NCBI GenBank assembly: GCA_022799115.1
Contig: JAAWNT010000015.1
Span: forward strand, 1 to 55,000
Source of the DNA: Clostridiales bacterium
GTDB taxonomy: Bacteria > Bacillota > Clostridia > Oscillospirales > Acutalibacteraceae
Direction: 5' to 3'
Length of the DNA stretch: 55,000 nt
Each line of letters begins with the position of its first letter. Position 1 is the first letter of the stretch. Shown piece after piece: positions 1 to 7,767 of this stretch. The translations under genes were made by a program, and so were the position numbers. The notes beneath the pieces were generated by a model. The model was given only the letters and a program-made list of their open reading frames with translations, did not search any database and was not told the DNA's origin.

Positions 1-48
1 TTGGAGAACCCCTGAAGGTCGCTGCGGCGGGTCTTCTAAGTGTAGCCT
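1..48 (-). repeat. Partial copy of dispersed structured repeat
   Basis: The bases around 18-40 (GCTGCGGCGGGTCTTCTA) match the segment at 34245-34263 of the copy at 34091-34410, in the same reverse orientation. This suggests the window opens inside another copy of the family, head-to-head with the copy at 191-478. The rest of 49-190 shows no gene or clear structure. Confidence 0.4.
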
Positions 49-190
49 AGCGGAATGATGGCTCAGAGTGAACGTCTTCGCCGTTCAAATCGCCATCATT
101 CCCCGACGTTTGCGCTCGTCAAGCCCCCACGCAGTCGCTCGAACTGTTCCCAACGTGTTCTGTCCTGCACGCGCTATTGAGCGCAACAAG

Positions 191-478
191 ACGGGGCATA
201 CACGGATTTTTGGCGGGCCTTTTCAGAAAGGCTGAAACAGCGCAAAAGGATCGAAAACGCAGCTAGGGTGCAAAACCACAAAGGCCCTTTAACGGCCCGC
301 CAAGTATCCGTTATGCTTCCCGTGCCAACGTAGAAGAACCCCGCCGCAGCGGGCCTTGGGGGGATTCACAAGGGGGTGATTCCCCCTTGTGAATCCCCCC
401 AAGGCCCGCTGCGGCGGGTACAATAGAACAAAGGGATCTATGATAAGACAACAAGTTGGGAAACCAGCAACAAAACCC
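191..478 (+). repeat. Dispersed structured intergenic repeat, copy A
   Basis: This copy shares blocks with 34836-35156 (same orientation) and 34091-34410 (reverse). The blocks are an outer inverted pair, ACGGATTTTTGGCGGGC near 211-228 against GGCCCGCCAAGTATCCGT near 293-311, then the motif AACGTAGAAGAACCCCGCCG, a GC-rich palindrome, and a tail (GTACAATA, GATCTATGATAA, GTTGGGAAACCA). It contains no plausible gene: the short frames crossing it are by-products of the repeat. No transposase or terminal target duplication was identified. Confidence 0.75.
340..418. repeat. Perfect 37-bp inverted repeat (79-bp palindrome)
   Basis: The arms at 340-376 and 382-418 are exact reverse complements around a 5-base loop, TGATT. 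The palindrome lies inside repeat copy A. As RNA or extruded DNA it would form an extremely stable GC-rich hairpin. It is not followed by a clean U-tract, so it is not a typical terminator. Confidence 0.95.
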
Positions 479-485
479 AACCAAA

Positions 486-538
486 GAAAAGAAAAAAAAG
501 AAAAAGACCCCAGAAGACGGTTCACACCGCTTCCGGGG
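486..538 (-). terminator. Intrinsic terminator of the O-antigen-ligase-like gene
   Basis: Read on the minus strand, CCCCGGAAGCGGT pairs with ACCGTCTTCTGGGG (two mismatches) and is followed by a long T-rich tract (486-507). It starts 5 bases after the stop codon of the upstream minus-strand gene. Confidence 0.85.
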
Positions 539-543
539 CCAAC

Positions 544-2103
544 TCAGGCGTCCCGTTTTTGCATATCGTTGGTCATCAGGCAGAGGCTGGGATAGCTGCG
601 CCCCGTGGGCAGCAGATACAGCGGCACCTTCACCGGATTGCGCGCCCTAAGGGTCGAGAACGGGTTGGTGGTGATGACCTCAAATCGAGTCTCGTACTGC
701 ACCAAATAGGTGGAAGCATACCCAAGTAGCAGCCAGAAAACCACTACCATAAAGTTCACGTCCAACAGTAATGTGATGTCAAACAAGCTGTAGACACAAT
801 ATGCGCCCAACATGGCAAACAGCAGCAACAGCTGTTTTTTACCCTTGTGTAAATTCTTGTTCAGGGTGGAGTACATCCTCCGGGCCAGCACCAGCAGAAA
901 GGCCATCAACAGCACAAAGCCTATGCTCCCGAAGGAAACCAGCACGGTAAGATACCCGTTGTGAAGATCTTCAAACTGGAAGCCCTCGTCCAGATACCGC
1001 TCCCCGTACTCCACGATGTTTCCCTTGCCGATGCCGATCACCGGGTTCCTGGCAAACAGCTGTAGCGCCTTGCCCAGGGAATCAAACCGACCGCTGGAAA
1101 CGTCCTCGGTTTCCTCTCTTCCAATGGTTACCTGACCCACCGAAGAGGAAACCGGCTTGGCGGGCGGCTTACCGTCCTCGCCTGGCTGGGCCGTGGGATT
1201 GATGGTATCCCCCAGCACCAGCTGTTCCCGGCCGCTGACCAAAGCGCCCACCCCCGTCTGACATAAGGAGCGCACACCGAACATTCCCAGAAAAGTCACC
1301 AGGCACAACGCTGCCAACGCCATCCCCTTTTTGGCAGCGTCCCGGGCAGAAAGCTTCCTACCCTTGCCCAGCCCAAACAGCCAGGAAAAAAGCAGCACGC
1401 CCGCATACGCGAGCAGGAACACCAAAGAACCGTTGGAGTCAGACAACAGCAAAGTCAGCCCGTTGCCCGTAAAGCACAACGCCGCAAGCCACACAGGGAT
1501 TACCCGCTTGCCGTCTTCCTCACGCTTCCTAAAAAGGTAATGACAGAAAAGCATACCCAACACCGAGGTAAAAGCGGCGGGATTTGGGTTGATGTACAGA
1601 CCCGTAAATCGGTTATCCATCAGGCCCAGCACATGATCCCACACATAAACGCGGACAAATAGCATCACAATCAGCAGCCCCGCTACAGAAAGCGCCGTAG
1701 TAATAACCACGATGGTCTTCATCATGCGCACAATTTCACTCTTGATCTTCTTTTTGTTGGGCTCGGCGTGCATACCGTAAAACAGAAAGAAGCACATCCC
1801 AATATGAAAGAGCATCATCACATTATAAAAGAAGTTATCCCAAATGTGCAGCGCCGTGGTAAGCGCGGCAACCGCTAAAAACAACAGCAGCAGTCCCCAA
1901 TAGCGAATCTTATAGATCGCCCGGTTGGAACAAAATTTTTGATAGATCAGCGCCCCCGCCCAGGGGAACAAAAACGCTTTAAATAGATTGGCGGGAATAT
2001 TAACAAAACATACGGAACACAACAGCAAATCCAACAGATAAAAATATCGAAAGGTCCCCGGATCCCGAAGGCCCTTGGACAGTTTTTGTTTTATAGCCTC
2101 CAT
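544..2103 (-). CDS. O-antigen ligase / polymerase-like membrane protein
   Basis: A 519-residue polytopic membrane protein with about ten or more hydrophobic segments. A long extracytoplasmic loop (roughly residues 290-360, rich in Ser, Pro and Gly) is followed by the motif HNGYLTVLVSFG, typical of the Wzy/WaaL (O-antigen ligase) superfamily, which joins or polymerises lipid-linked glycans at the outer face of the membrane. The substrate cannot be read from sequence; in a Gram-positive it would be a surface polysaccharide or teichoic-type glycan. The start at 2103 is chosen because AAGGAGATGG lies 10 bases upstream; an upstream in-frame ATG at 2142 lacks such a site. The gene is monocistronic and flanked by terminators on both sides. 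Confidence 0.75.
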   Translation of the reverse strand: MEAIKQKLSKGLRDPGTFRYFYLLDLLLCSVCFVNIPANLFKAFLFPWAGALIYQKFCSNRAIYKIRYWGLLLLFLAVAALTTALHIWDNFFYNVMMLFHIGMCFFLFYGMHAEPNKKKIKSEIVRMMKTIVVITTALSVAGLLIVMLFVRVYVWDHVLGLMDNRFTGLYINPNPAAFTSVLGMLFCHYLFRKREEDGKRVIPVWLAALCFTGNGLTLLLSDSNGSLVFLLAYAGVLLFSWLFGLGKGRKLSARDAAKKGMALAALCLVTFLGMFGVRSLCQTGVGALVSGREQLVLGDTINPTAQPGEDGKPPAKPVSSSVGQVTIGREETEDVSSGRFDSLGKALQLFARNPVIGIGKGNIVEYGERYLDEGFQFEDLHNGYLTVLVSFGSIGFVLLMAFLLVLARRMYSTLNKNLHKGKKQLLLLFAMLGAYCVYSLFDITLLLDVNFMVVVFWLLLGYASTYLVQYETRFEVITTNPFSTLRARNPVKVPLYLLPTGRSYPSLCLMTNDMQKRDA

Positions 2104-2190
2104 AAGCCCGTAACCATCTCCTTTATGAAACAAGTAAAACAAATTTTTTCTATTTATTTTTTCATAACCTTTTTATATTTAGTTCTATTA

Positions 2191-2219
2191 TTGACACATT
2201 TCCAGAGCTAAGCTATTAT
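2191..2219 (+). promoter_or_regulatory. Candidate plus-strand sigma-A promoter
   Basis: TTGACA at 2191-2196, a 17-base spacer, then TATTAT at 2214-2219. It points into 2226-2417, where no plus-strand gene is visible but a terminator lies at the end. It overlaps the minus-strand promoter at 2215-2243, so it could be fortuitous in AT-rich DNA. Confidence 0.4.
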
Positions 2220-2243
2220 ACATCAAACAAAGATCGAATGCAA
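2215..2243 (-). promoter_or_regulatory. Sigma-A promoter of the O-antigen-ligase-like gene
   Basis: On the minus strand, TTGCAT (2238-2243), a 17-base spacer, and TATAAT (2215-2220). It lies about 110 bases upstream of the start codon at 2103. Confidence 0.55.
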
Positions 2244-2351
2244 CTTTTGTTAAATTTGATCAACAACGATTTTTAACACACTTTTAACATTAGATTTAGT
2301 GACTATGACGCAATTGTGAATAAACTGTTTCCAATCCCCTTAGTTATGACA

Positions 2352-2417
2352 AAAAAACAGAAAAAAAGAAGAGGATTGTTCAAATAAAATTCATTTATGA
2401 ACAATCCTCAAATTTTT
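2352..2417. terminator. Bidirectional intrinsic terminator
   Basis: GAGGATTGTTCA (2371-2382) and TGAACAATCCTC (2398-2409) form a 12-bp stem. T-tracts follow on both strands: AAATTTTTT on plus, and TTCTTTTTTTC on minus. It serves the degV gene on the minus strand and would also end any transcript from the plus-strand promoter at 2191. Confidence 0.85.
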
Positions 2418-2447
2418 TATCCTGATTTTAAGATTCAGATATAAGAA

Positions 2448-3305
2448 TCAAGCGCCCGCCTGTGCGGTCATATAAATAAGTCCCAAAGTATTGGGCCCGC
2501 AGTGGACGGACACCGAGCATCCGGTATCCAGAACCAACACCTCTTTAAAGGGCTGGCACTCCTTGATCTTATTGACCACCCGGTCCAAGATCTCCCGATC
2601 CACCCCGCATTGCGCGATCAGAATTTGCTCCAAATCGATATCGTTTTTATCCTTCAAGCGGGCCTCGGTATACTGCTCCAGCACGGTTCCCAGCTTGCCA
2701 CGGTACTTCTTTCCCACTTCCATGGAGCCGTCTCTCACCTCAATGCAGGGCTTTAAATTCAGCAGATTGGCCCCCAGCGCCGCTACGCCGGTACACCGTC
2801 CGCCCTTATACATAAACTGCAATGTGTCCAGGATAAAGCTGGTCTGCACCCGCTCGGTCATCCCCCGCACCGCCTCCGCGATTTCAGCGGCCGCAAGGCC
2901 CTGATCCCGCAGTTTTGCCGCCTGTATGGCCAATATTCCCATTCCCGCCGAGATATTGCGGGAATCCACCGGATGGATGTTGGGAAAGGATTCCGACGCC
3001 ATTCTGGCGATATTATGGGTCACGGTAAAAGCCAGGCTGATGCTCAGATGCACCACGGAATAGCCTTCCTCCGTCCACTTTTGATAAAGTTCCTCGTAAT
3101 ATGCCGGCGTGGGAGCCGATGTAGTGGGCAGCTTGCCCGTCTCCTTATAATACGCAAACAGATCCTCCGGATGGACGTCCACCCCATCCAAACACGGCTT
3201 ATCCCCCAAATTCACAGGCAGGGGAATTACCTCGATTTGATACCGATCCAACAGTTCCTGGGACAGATCGCAGGTACTGTCCGCCACAATTTTTACCTTC
3301 TCCAT
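2448..3305 (-). CDS. DegV family fatty-acid-binding protein (copy 1)
   Basis: 285 residues covering the full DegV fold (usual length about 280). Visible landmarks are the N-terminal KIVADSTCDLS, the central TTSAPTPA, and the MYKGGRCTG segment that starts the second lobe. DegV/FakB-type proteins bind a fatty acid in a buried pocket; FakB members present it to the kinase FakA for phosphorylation before entry into phospholipid synthesis. No fakA-like gene is nearby, so the FakB role is an inference. The start has AAGGAGG 6 bases upstream. It lies 153 bases downstream of a second degV gene in the same direction and is followed by a strong terminator. Confidence 0.9.
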   Translation of the reverse strand: MEKVKIVADSTCDLSQELLDRYQIEVIPLPVNLGDKPCLDGVDVHPEDLFAYYKETGKLPTTSAPTPAYYEELYQKWTEEGYSVVHLSISLAFTVTHNIARMASESFPNIHPVDSRNISAGMGILAIQAAKLRDQGLAAAEIAEAVRGMTERVQTSFILDTLQFMYKGGRCTGVAALGANLLNLKPCIEVRDGSMEVGKKYRGKLGTVLEQYTEARLKDKNDIDLEQILIAQCGVDREILDRVVNKIKECQPFKEVLVLDTGCSVSVHCGPNTLGLIYMTAQAGA

Positions 3306-3458
3306 AATGTGCCTCCTTCTCAGGTTCCAACGGCAGCGCCGTTGACGCTTTCTCCAATCCTTTCTTTTGGGGCAATGCTCCCTTTCTCATCTCTGTGCCG
3401 GCCTTTGGATTCCCCGCAGGAAAACCGGCGGATATCCAATCATATCCCGCTTTTTTGT

Positions 3459-4313
3459 TCAGTCTTCCTCCTTGGTCATATAAAAGATCCCCAGCGTATT
3501 GGGACCGCCATGACAGGAAATGGTACAGCCGCTCCTGGTAACCAGAATCTCCTGAAAGATCCCGGATTGTTCCACCTTCTCAATCACACTCTCCAGCACC
3601 GACGAGGATACCCCGGTATGGGAAATAAAAACCCGCTCTCCATCGATTTTGGAAACGTTCAGCATATAGTCCACATATTGTTCCACAACCGAGGTAAAGC
3701 TTCCCCGAAACTTTTTGCTCACCGAAATCTCACCCAAGCGATTGACCTTCAAGCAAGGGCGCAGACGCAGCAGGTTGGCTCCAAAGCATTGCAGTATGGA
3801 ACATCTTCCGCCTTTATGAGCGTATTCCAGGGTATCAAGCAAAAACTCGGTGCGAAGCCTATGCCTCATCTGTTTGATTGTTTGGGCGATTTCTGGGGCT
3901 GTAAAGCCCTGATCCCGCATCTTCGCAGCCCGCAGCACCAGCAAACCCATCGCTGTGGAAATCGACCGGGAGTCCACCACAAAGACGTTGCCCAGCTCTC
4001 GGGCCGCTAAATTTGCGTTCTGATAGGAACAGGAAAATCCGGAATTAATGGAAATATGAACCACCTGATCCCCCTGATCCACATGCGGCTTCCACGCCCT
4101 GTAAAAATCCGCGGGAGGAGGCGCAGCGGTGGTAGGAATCTTCTTACTCCGCAGGACGCTTGCATAAATATCATCCGGTTGGATCTCCACCCCGTCTAAA
4201 AAGGATCGGCCCTCCATATGGATAGAAAGAGGGATCATGAACACTTGATAATCCGAATACAGATTCGGGAACAGGTCGCAACCACTGTCTGCGCTGATTA
4301 GCACTCTTCCCAT
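3459..4313 (-). CDS. DegV family fatty-acid-binding protein (copy 2)
   Basis: 284 residues, clearly homologous to the downstream degV copy along its whole length: both share SADSGCDL/VADSTCDL near the N-terminus, KIPTTAAPPPA/KLPTTSAPTPA, the ...KGGRC... segment and the ending ..HGGPNTLG..YMT. Divergence is substantial, so this is an old duplication, perhaps specialised for a different acyl chain. The start is supported by GAGG 7 bases upstream. The 153-base gap to the next gene holds only a short GC hairpin (CAACGGC/GCCGTTG) without a U-tract, so co-transcription is possible. Confidence 0.88.
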   Translation of the reverse strand: MGRVLISADSGCDLFPNLYSDYQVFMIPLSIHMEGRSFLDGVEIQPDDIYASVLRSKKIPTTAAPPPADFYRAWKPHVDQGDQVVHISINSGFSCSYQNANLAARELGNVFVVDSRSISTAMGLLVLRAAKMRDQGFTAPEIAQTIKQMRHRLRTEFLLDTLEYAHKGGRCSILQCFGANLLRLRPCLKVNRLGEISVSKKFRGSFTSVVEQYVDYMLNVSKIDGERVFISHTGVSSSVLESVIEKVEQSGIFQEILVTRSGCTISCHGGPNTLGIFYMTKEED

Positions 4314-4470
4314 TCATATGCCTCATTTCTTTGGATTAATAAAGAATCAGATGGTTTATTATATCATTTCCCATTCTACAATACAACCAAAACGAGGCGT
4401 ATTGCCTACTTTCCGTATCAATGTAGAACATGTAAAAAAAATTTTACAATGCCTTTTTGTCACACAGAGG

Positions 4471-4500
4471 TTGTTTTTATGACTGGGGTTGTGCTATCAT
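4471..4500 (+). promoter_or_regulatory. Candidate promoter of the Ser/Pro-rich surface protein gene
   Basis: TTGTTT (4471-4476), an 18-base spacer, and TATCAT (4495-4500). It lies about 120 bases before the start codon at 4623. The remaining 4314-4470 holds only AT-rich sequence with a small palindrome (TGTAAAAAAAATTTTACA near 4430). Confidence 0.4.
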
Positions 4501-4622
4501 AAAGTGTATTGATGCGCCTGTTTTCCCAGAAATTCGATCTGTTTTGCACAGACGGGCGCTCTGCGGGAAGATTCCTATACTCATAAGCGTCATGTTATGA
4601 TGAAATCGGGAGGATTACCTAC

Positions 4623-5912
4623 ATGAAAAGATTGGATAAACTTTTGGCCATATTGGTAGCGGCTTGTTTAACAGCGACAATGACCGCTTCAACCGCCTTC
4701 GCCCTTAACCAGACGGCAAGGACTTTGGAAAACACCACGACTGTAACCGATCCCGCTTCCAATGACCCGACCACGGATCCCAGCGCTCCTTCGGATCCCA
4801 GCGTCGACCCCGGCGACAGTTCCGTCCCCAGCGAGAGCCCGAGTTCAACCCCCAGCGAGACGCCAAGCAGCACGGCGCCCAGCCAAAATCCAAACTCCAG
4901 CAAGGTGTCCAGCGCCAGCGAACCCTCCATCCCCAGTATCAATTCTAAGCCCGATCCGGCCTCTTCCAGTTCCCGGACCGAGCCTTCCGTTCCCAGCACA
5001 ACGCATCAAAGCTCTTCTTCTGAGAGCGTTTCCATCAGTTCTTCCGACACCTTGCTGCCTGGAAACTCCTCTCACTCGCAATCCAGAGTCAATTCTTATG
5101 ACTGGAATCAATTGCTTTCCAACATCAATTCGGACGGCAGCACCGTATCTATGGACAGTAAAGCCGGCGGCGGCTTTCTTAATAACAATCAAAGCAATAA
5201 CGGAGGAGGCAGTTGGCTGCTGATTGCCGGAATCGCCCTGATTATCGTGGCTCTGGGAGGCATCGGATACGTTATTTTCTCCCAGATAAACATTCGGAAA
5301 AACAATGCGCCGCTTAATGATACCGGCGATCTCCCTTCCGGCGTTCCTGTGAATCCCACTTCGGACACCATTGCCTTTGACCCGGTGGGCGGCGATTATG
5401 GGGACGACTATGATTATTCCACGGATGCCGGCGTTGAGGACGGCGAGCCTGCTCTCACCGATGCATATGACCAAACCCCTGGAGAAACCGCTGACATGAA
5501 CTCGTATTCCCACGAGATTGAAGAAACCTATGAGGATTTGGACTATCCCCAGGAAACCGGATATTCTCAAGGAGAACCTTTGATGGACGTTGGCTTTGAG
5601 AAAAAGACGGCCTCCTCTCTTTTCTCAAAGGAGGCAACAATCGACAAGAACGACGATGCAACACCTAGCAGCGAACCAGAAGAGATTTTCTCGGACACTT
5701 CCATGAAAAGCGGCGGCGTGTCCGCAGATTTTGAATCTATCGAGCTCCCGATTGCAGGCGCAGCGACCAAATCCGCCAACAAAAAGAGTTTGGATGATGA
5801 GGACGCCTTTGATCTGCAATTCCCCTCTTCAAAGTCCAATGGAGAAGATCAATCTCCCGCCAAGAATCTGGGAGAGGATGACGATTTCTGGGATAAATTC
5901 TTCCGCAGCTAA
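4623..5912 (+). CDS. Membrane-anchored Ser/Pro-rich surface protein, unknown function
   Basis: 429 residues, no family recognised. Order: signal peptide (about 1-30, ending near TAFA); a long Ser/Pro/Thr/Asn-rich low-complexity stretch (about 35-190) with many PS and SS repeats; one transmembrane helix (about 195-220, WLLIAGIALIIVALGGIGYVIF); then a 200-residue tail rich in Asp and Glu ending in DDDFWDKFFRS. The layout implies a type I protein with a flexible, probably wall-spanning outer part and an acidic cytoplasmic tail. The start has GGGAGGATTACCTAC immediately upstream. Monocistronic; a hairpin follows. It could be an envelope tether or sensor, but nothing in the sequence names a partner. 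Confidence 0.85.
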   Translation: MKRLDKLLAILVAACLTATMTASTAFALNQTARTLENTTTVTDPASNDPTTDPSAPSDPSVDPGDSSVPSESPSSTPSETPSSTAPSQNPNSSKVSSASEPSIPSINSKPDPASSSSRTEPSVPSTTHQSSSSESVSISSSDTLLPGNSSHSQSRVNSYDWNQLLSNINSDGSTVSMDSKAGGGFLNNNQSNNGGGSWLLIAGIALIIVALGGIGYVIFSQINIRKNNAPLNDTGDLPSGVPVNPTSDTIAFDPVGGDYGDDYDYSTDAGVEDGEPALTDAYDQTPGETADMNSYSHEIEETYEDLDYPQETGYSQGEPLMDVGFEKKTASSLFSKEATIDKNDDATPSSEPEEIFSDTSMKSGGVSADFESIELPIAGAATKSANKKSLDDEDAFDLQFPSSKSNGEDQSPAKNLGEDDDFWDKFFRS

Positions 5913-5973
5913 AACGAGTCGTTCTTTGATTGGACGGCCCATTTGAGACAAAATAACACCATCGAATCTGATC

Positions 5974-6000
5974 GGGGACTGTTGCATTGCGGCAGTCCCC
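5974..6000 (+). terminator. Possible terminator after the surface protein gene
   Basis: GGGGACTG (5974-5981) pairs with CAGTCCCC (5993-6000). The following GTTATTGTTCC is only moderately T-rich, so termination may be weak. Confidence 0.5.
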
Positions 6001-6095
6001 GTTATTGTTCCATCGTCCAAAGAGAATGAAAAATAATCCTTTGCCGGTTGCTCAAAGGTTGCGCCGGATCCCATCATAACAAGGAGGTGAGAGAC

Positions 6096-6164
6096 TTGGA
6101 GGATTACAAGTTTTTCGCTTTTTTCAATTTTGATTCTGAATTCTTAATGACAAGTAAGCATTGA
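6096..6164 (+). CDS. Candidate 22-residue peptide gene (TTG start)
   Basis: An unusually good ribosome binding site, AAGGAGGTGAG at 6081-6091, sits 4-9 bases before a TTG codon that opens a 22-codon frame ending at 6164. The peptide begins MEDYKFFAFF and is rich in Phe with acidic residues. A strong terminator follows 43 bases later (6207-6238). No family is recognised; it could be a small functional peptide, a leader peptide, or chance. The evidence is only the ribosome site and the compact unit between two hairpins. Confidence 0.35.
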   Translation: MEDYKFFAFFNFDSEFLMTSKH

Positions 6165-6206
6165 AATGACTCCGCATTTTGCCCATATTAAAACAATGTT
6201 TAAAAC

Positions 6207-6238
6207 AACAGGCGCCGTTATCACTGACGGCGCCTGTT
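6207..6238 (+). terminator. Intrinsic terminator
   Basis: AACAGGCGCCGT (6207-6218) pairs perfectly with ACGGCGCCTGTT (6227-6238), followed by CTTCTTTT. It ends whatever is transcribed between 6001 and 6206. Confidence 0.8.
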
Positions 6239-6433
6239 CTTCTTTTATGATGCCTGTTCAGTCGGCTTTTCTCTTACGTGATTGAACCCAAACTAAAACA
6301 GATTTTTGTCCGTCCATCTATTTTTTAGTTTTTTGCTGTGTAAAATGCGTCTGCTGTCTAATTTAGTCTCTATTAATTTTTATCTATAAAATTCATATTA
6401 TTAATTTAATAATTAAAAAAATTAATTTTTATA

Positions 6434-6462
6434 TTGACTTTTTTCAGAAAATTATTTATATT
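6434..6462 (+). promoter_or_regulatory. Sigma-A promoter of the DUF2089 operon
   Basis: TTGACT (6434-6439), a 17-base spacer, TATATT (6457-6462), preceded by very AT-rich DNA (6360-6430) of UP-element character. The predicted transcript begins about 20 bases before the ATG at 6489. Confidence 0.65.
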
Positions 6463-6488
6463 TATATCAACAGGAAGGAAGTGATGGT

Positions 6489-6848
6489 ATGAAAAAGGTC
6501 ATCAGCCGATGTCCGGTTTGTAACTGCGAGCTAACCGTGGCCCGGCTAAAATGTGATTCCTGCGATACTGTAATTGAAAATAGTTTTAGACTCAGCAAAT
6601 TTGATTATCTTTCCGACGAGGAGCTGTATTTCACAGAGACGTTTCTGCGCTGCCGTGGAAACATCAAAGAGGTGGAAAAAGAGCTTGGAATTTCCTATCC
6701 CACCGTTCGATCCAAGCTAAACGCAGTGATTAAAAAACTCGGCTATGATACAGAAACCGACCAGCCGTCAGCGAAAAAAGAGGAAATTTTAAAAGCCTTG
6801 GAAAATGGAGAGATTACTGTAGAACAAGCCATTGCCCAGTTAAAATAA
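6489..6848 (+). CDS. DUF2089 family zinc-ribbon/helix-turn-helix protein
   Basis: 119 residues. A zinc ribbon occupies the N-terminus (CPVC at about 9-12 and CDSC at about 22-25). It is followed by a helix-turn-helix-like region (about 38-80) with the family pattern LSDEELYFTETFLRCRGNIK and LGISYPTVRSKL. A C-terminal segment KEEILKALENGEITVEQAI resembles the short bacterial SHOCT-like motif. The domain order suggests a DNA-binding regulator. It is first in a three-gene operon with a SHOCT-like protein and a small basic protein; in other Firmicutes such sets sit with envelope or stress genes, which is context only. Confidence 0.85.
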   Translation: MKKVISRCPVCNCELTVARLKCDSCDTVIENSFRLSKFDYLSDEELYFTETFLRCRGNIKEVEKELGISYPTVRSKLNAVIKKLGYDTETDQPSAKKEEILKALENGEITVEQAIAQLK

Positions 6849-6867
6849 TAAGAAGGAGGCGATCATT

Positions 6868-7254
6868 TTGGACGAAAAACTGAGAATTTTCAAAATGGTG
6901 GAAGAAGGTACGGTTACTGCGGAACAGGGGGCTGCATTGATGTCCGCTTTAACGGCGGATATCCCAGAACAGCAGACAGCTATGATTAAGAACAGCTATG
7001 ATAAGAAAATGTTTCGCGTGATTGTGGACAGTACAAACGGAGACAAAGTGAAGATACAATTTCCGGTAGGCGCTATTCGCAAGATTTTAAAAGCAACCGG
7101 AAAACTCCCTATTCCCGAGGAGGAACTGAAGGGCGTGGACCTTTCCGGCATGATGGAAGCCATTGCAGAATGTCTGAGCGAGGAGATCGAAGGGGATCTC
7201 GTCAATGTAGAGGGCGCCGATGGAACCGTGGTTAGAATATTTGTCGATAAATAG
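6868..7254 (+). CDS. SHOCT-like domain protein
   Basis: 128 residues. The N-terminus (about 1-25, KLRIFKMVEEGTVTAEQGA) is a SHOCT-like helical motif that repeats the one ending the upstream DUF2089 protein. The remainder (about 48-128) is a small alpha/beta region ending VEGADGTVVRIFV. The start is TTG at 6868, chosen because AGAAGGAGG lies 8 bases before it; no ATG fits. It lies 19 bases after the DUF2089 gene and 11 before the next gene, so the three are co-transcribed. Exact role unknown; probably a partner of the upstream regulator. Confidence 0.75.
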   Translation: MDEKLRIFKMVEEGTVTAEQGAALMSALTADIPEQQTAMIKNSYDKKMFRVIVDSTNGDKVKIQFPVGAIRKILKATGKLPIPEEELKGVDLSGMMEAIAECLSEEIEGDLVNVEGADGTVVRIFVDK

Positions 7255-7265
7255 AGAGTGGGTCT

Positions 7266-7529
7266 ATGAAGATAAAAATCAGAACAACAGGGTTTCGTCT
7301 TTTCCTGCCCATTCCTCTTTTCATGATTGGATTTGCCATTCGAATGATACCAAATCAGGTCTTCGAGGAAATGAGGCGGAATACGCCGGATCCCTATCGC
7401 ACCCTAATCACGAAAGAAAATTTTCGCCTGGTGGCTGGAGGGTGCCTGGAAATACTGAAACAAAATAAAGGATTGGAGATTGTGAACGTACAGGCAAGCG
7501 ACGGGACGTTTGTTTCCGTCCAGTTATAA
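7266..7529 (+). CDS. Small protein of the DUF2089 operon
   Basis: 87 residues, no named family. A basic N-terminus (MKIKIRTTGFR) is followed by a hydrophobic stretch (LFLPIPLFMIGFAI, about 12-25) that may be a membrane helix. The C-terminal 45 residues, ending VNVQASDGTFVSVQL, resemble the end of the upstream protein (VNVEGADGTVVRIFV), so the two share a C-terminal module and this copy has lost the N-terminal part. Third gene of the operon; start preceded by GAGAGTGGGTCT. Confidence 0.65.
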   Translation: MKIKIRTTGFRLFLPIPLFMIGFAIRMIPNQVFEEMRRNTPDPYRTLITKENFRLVAGGCLEILKQNKGLEIVNVQASDGTFVSVQL

Positions 7530-7767
7530 AAAAGCCTTCCAATGGAAAAAGCGGAAGGACTCTCCATCTGAATTCCTATCATTGGCTGGGCAGTGGCATT
7601 ACAGGCGCTTTCTACCTCTTTTTTAGATAAATGGCAGATTTTGTTCCGCTGTGAAGTGGAACACGATTCCTGGAGTAAGAAAACGGCCTATATGACAGCA
7701 GCTTTCCTGATATCTTTTCTTCTCTGCCGTAAAAACGCTTTCCTTTCTCACGGATTGTCATAGCTCA

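Noticed and set aside
289-525. Short frames inside the repeat at 191-478
   Set aside because: They arise from the GC-rich palindrome, recur in the other copies and have no ribosome sites.
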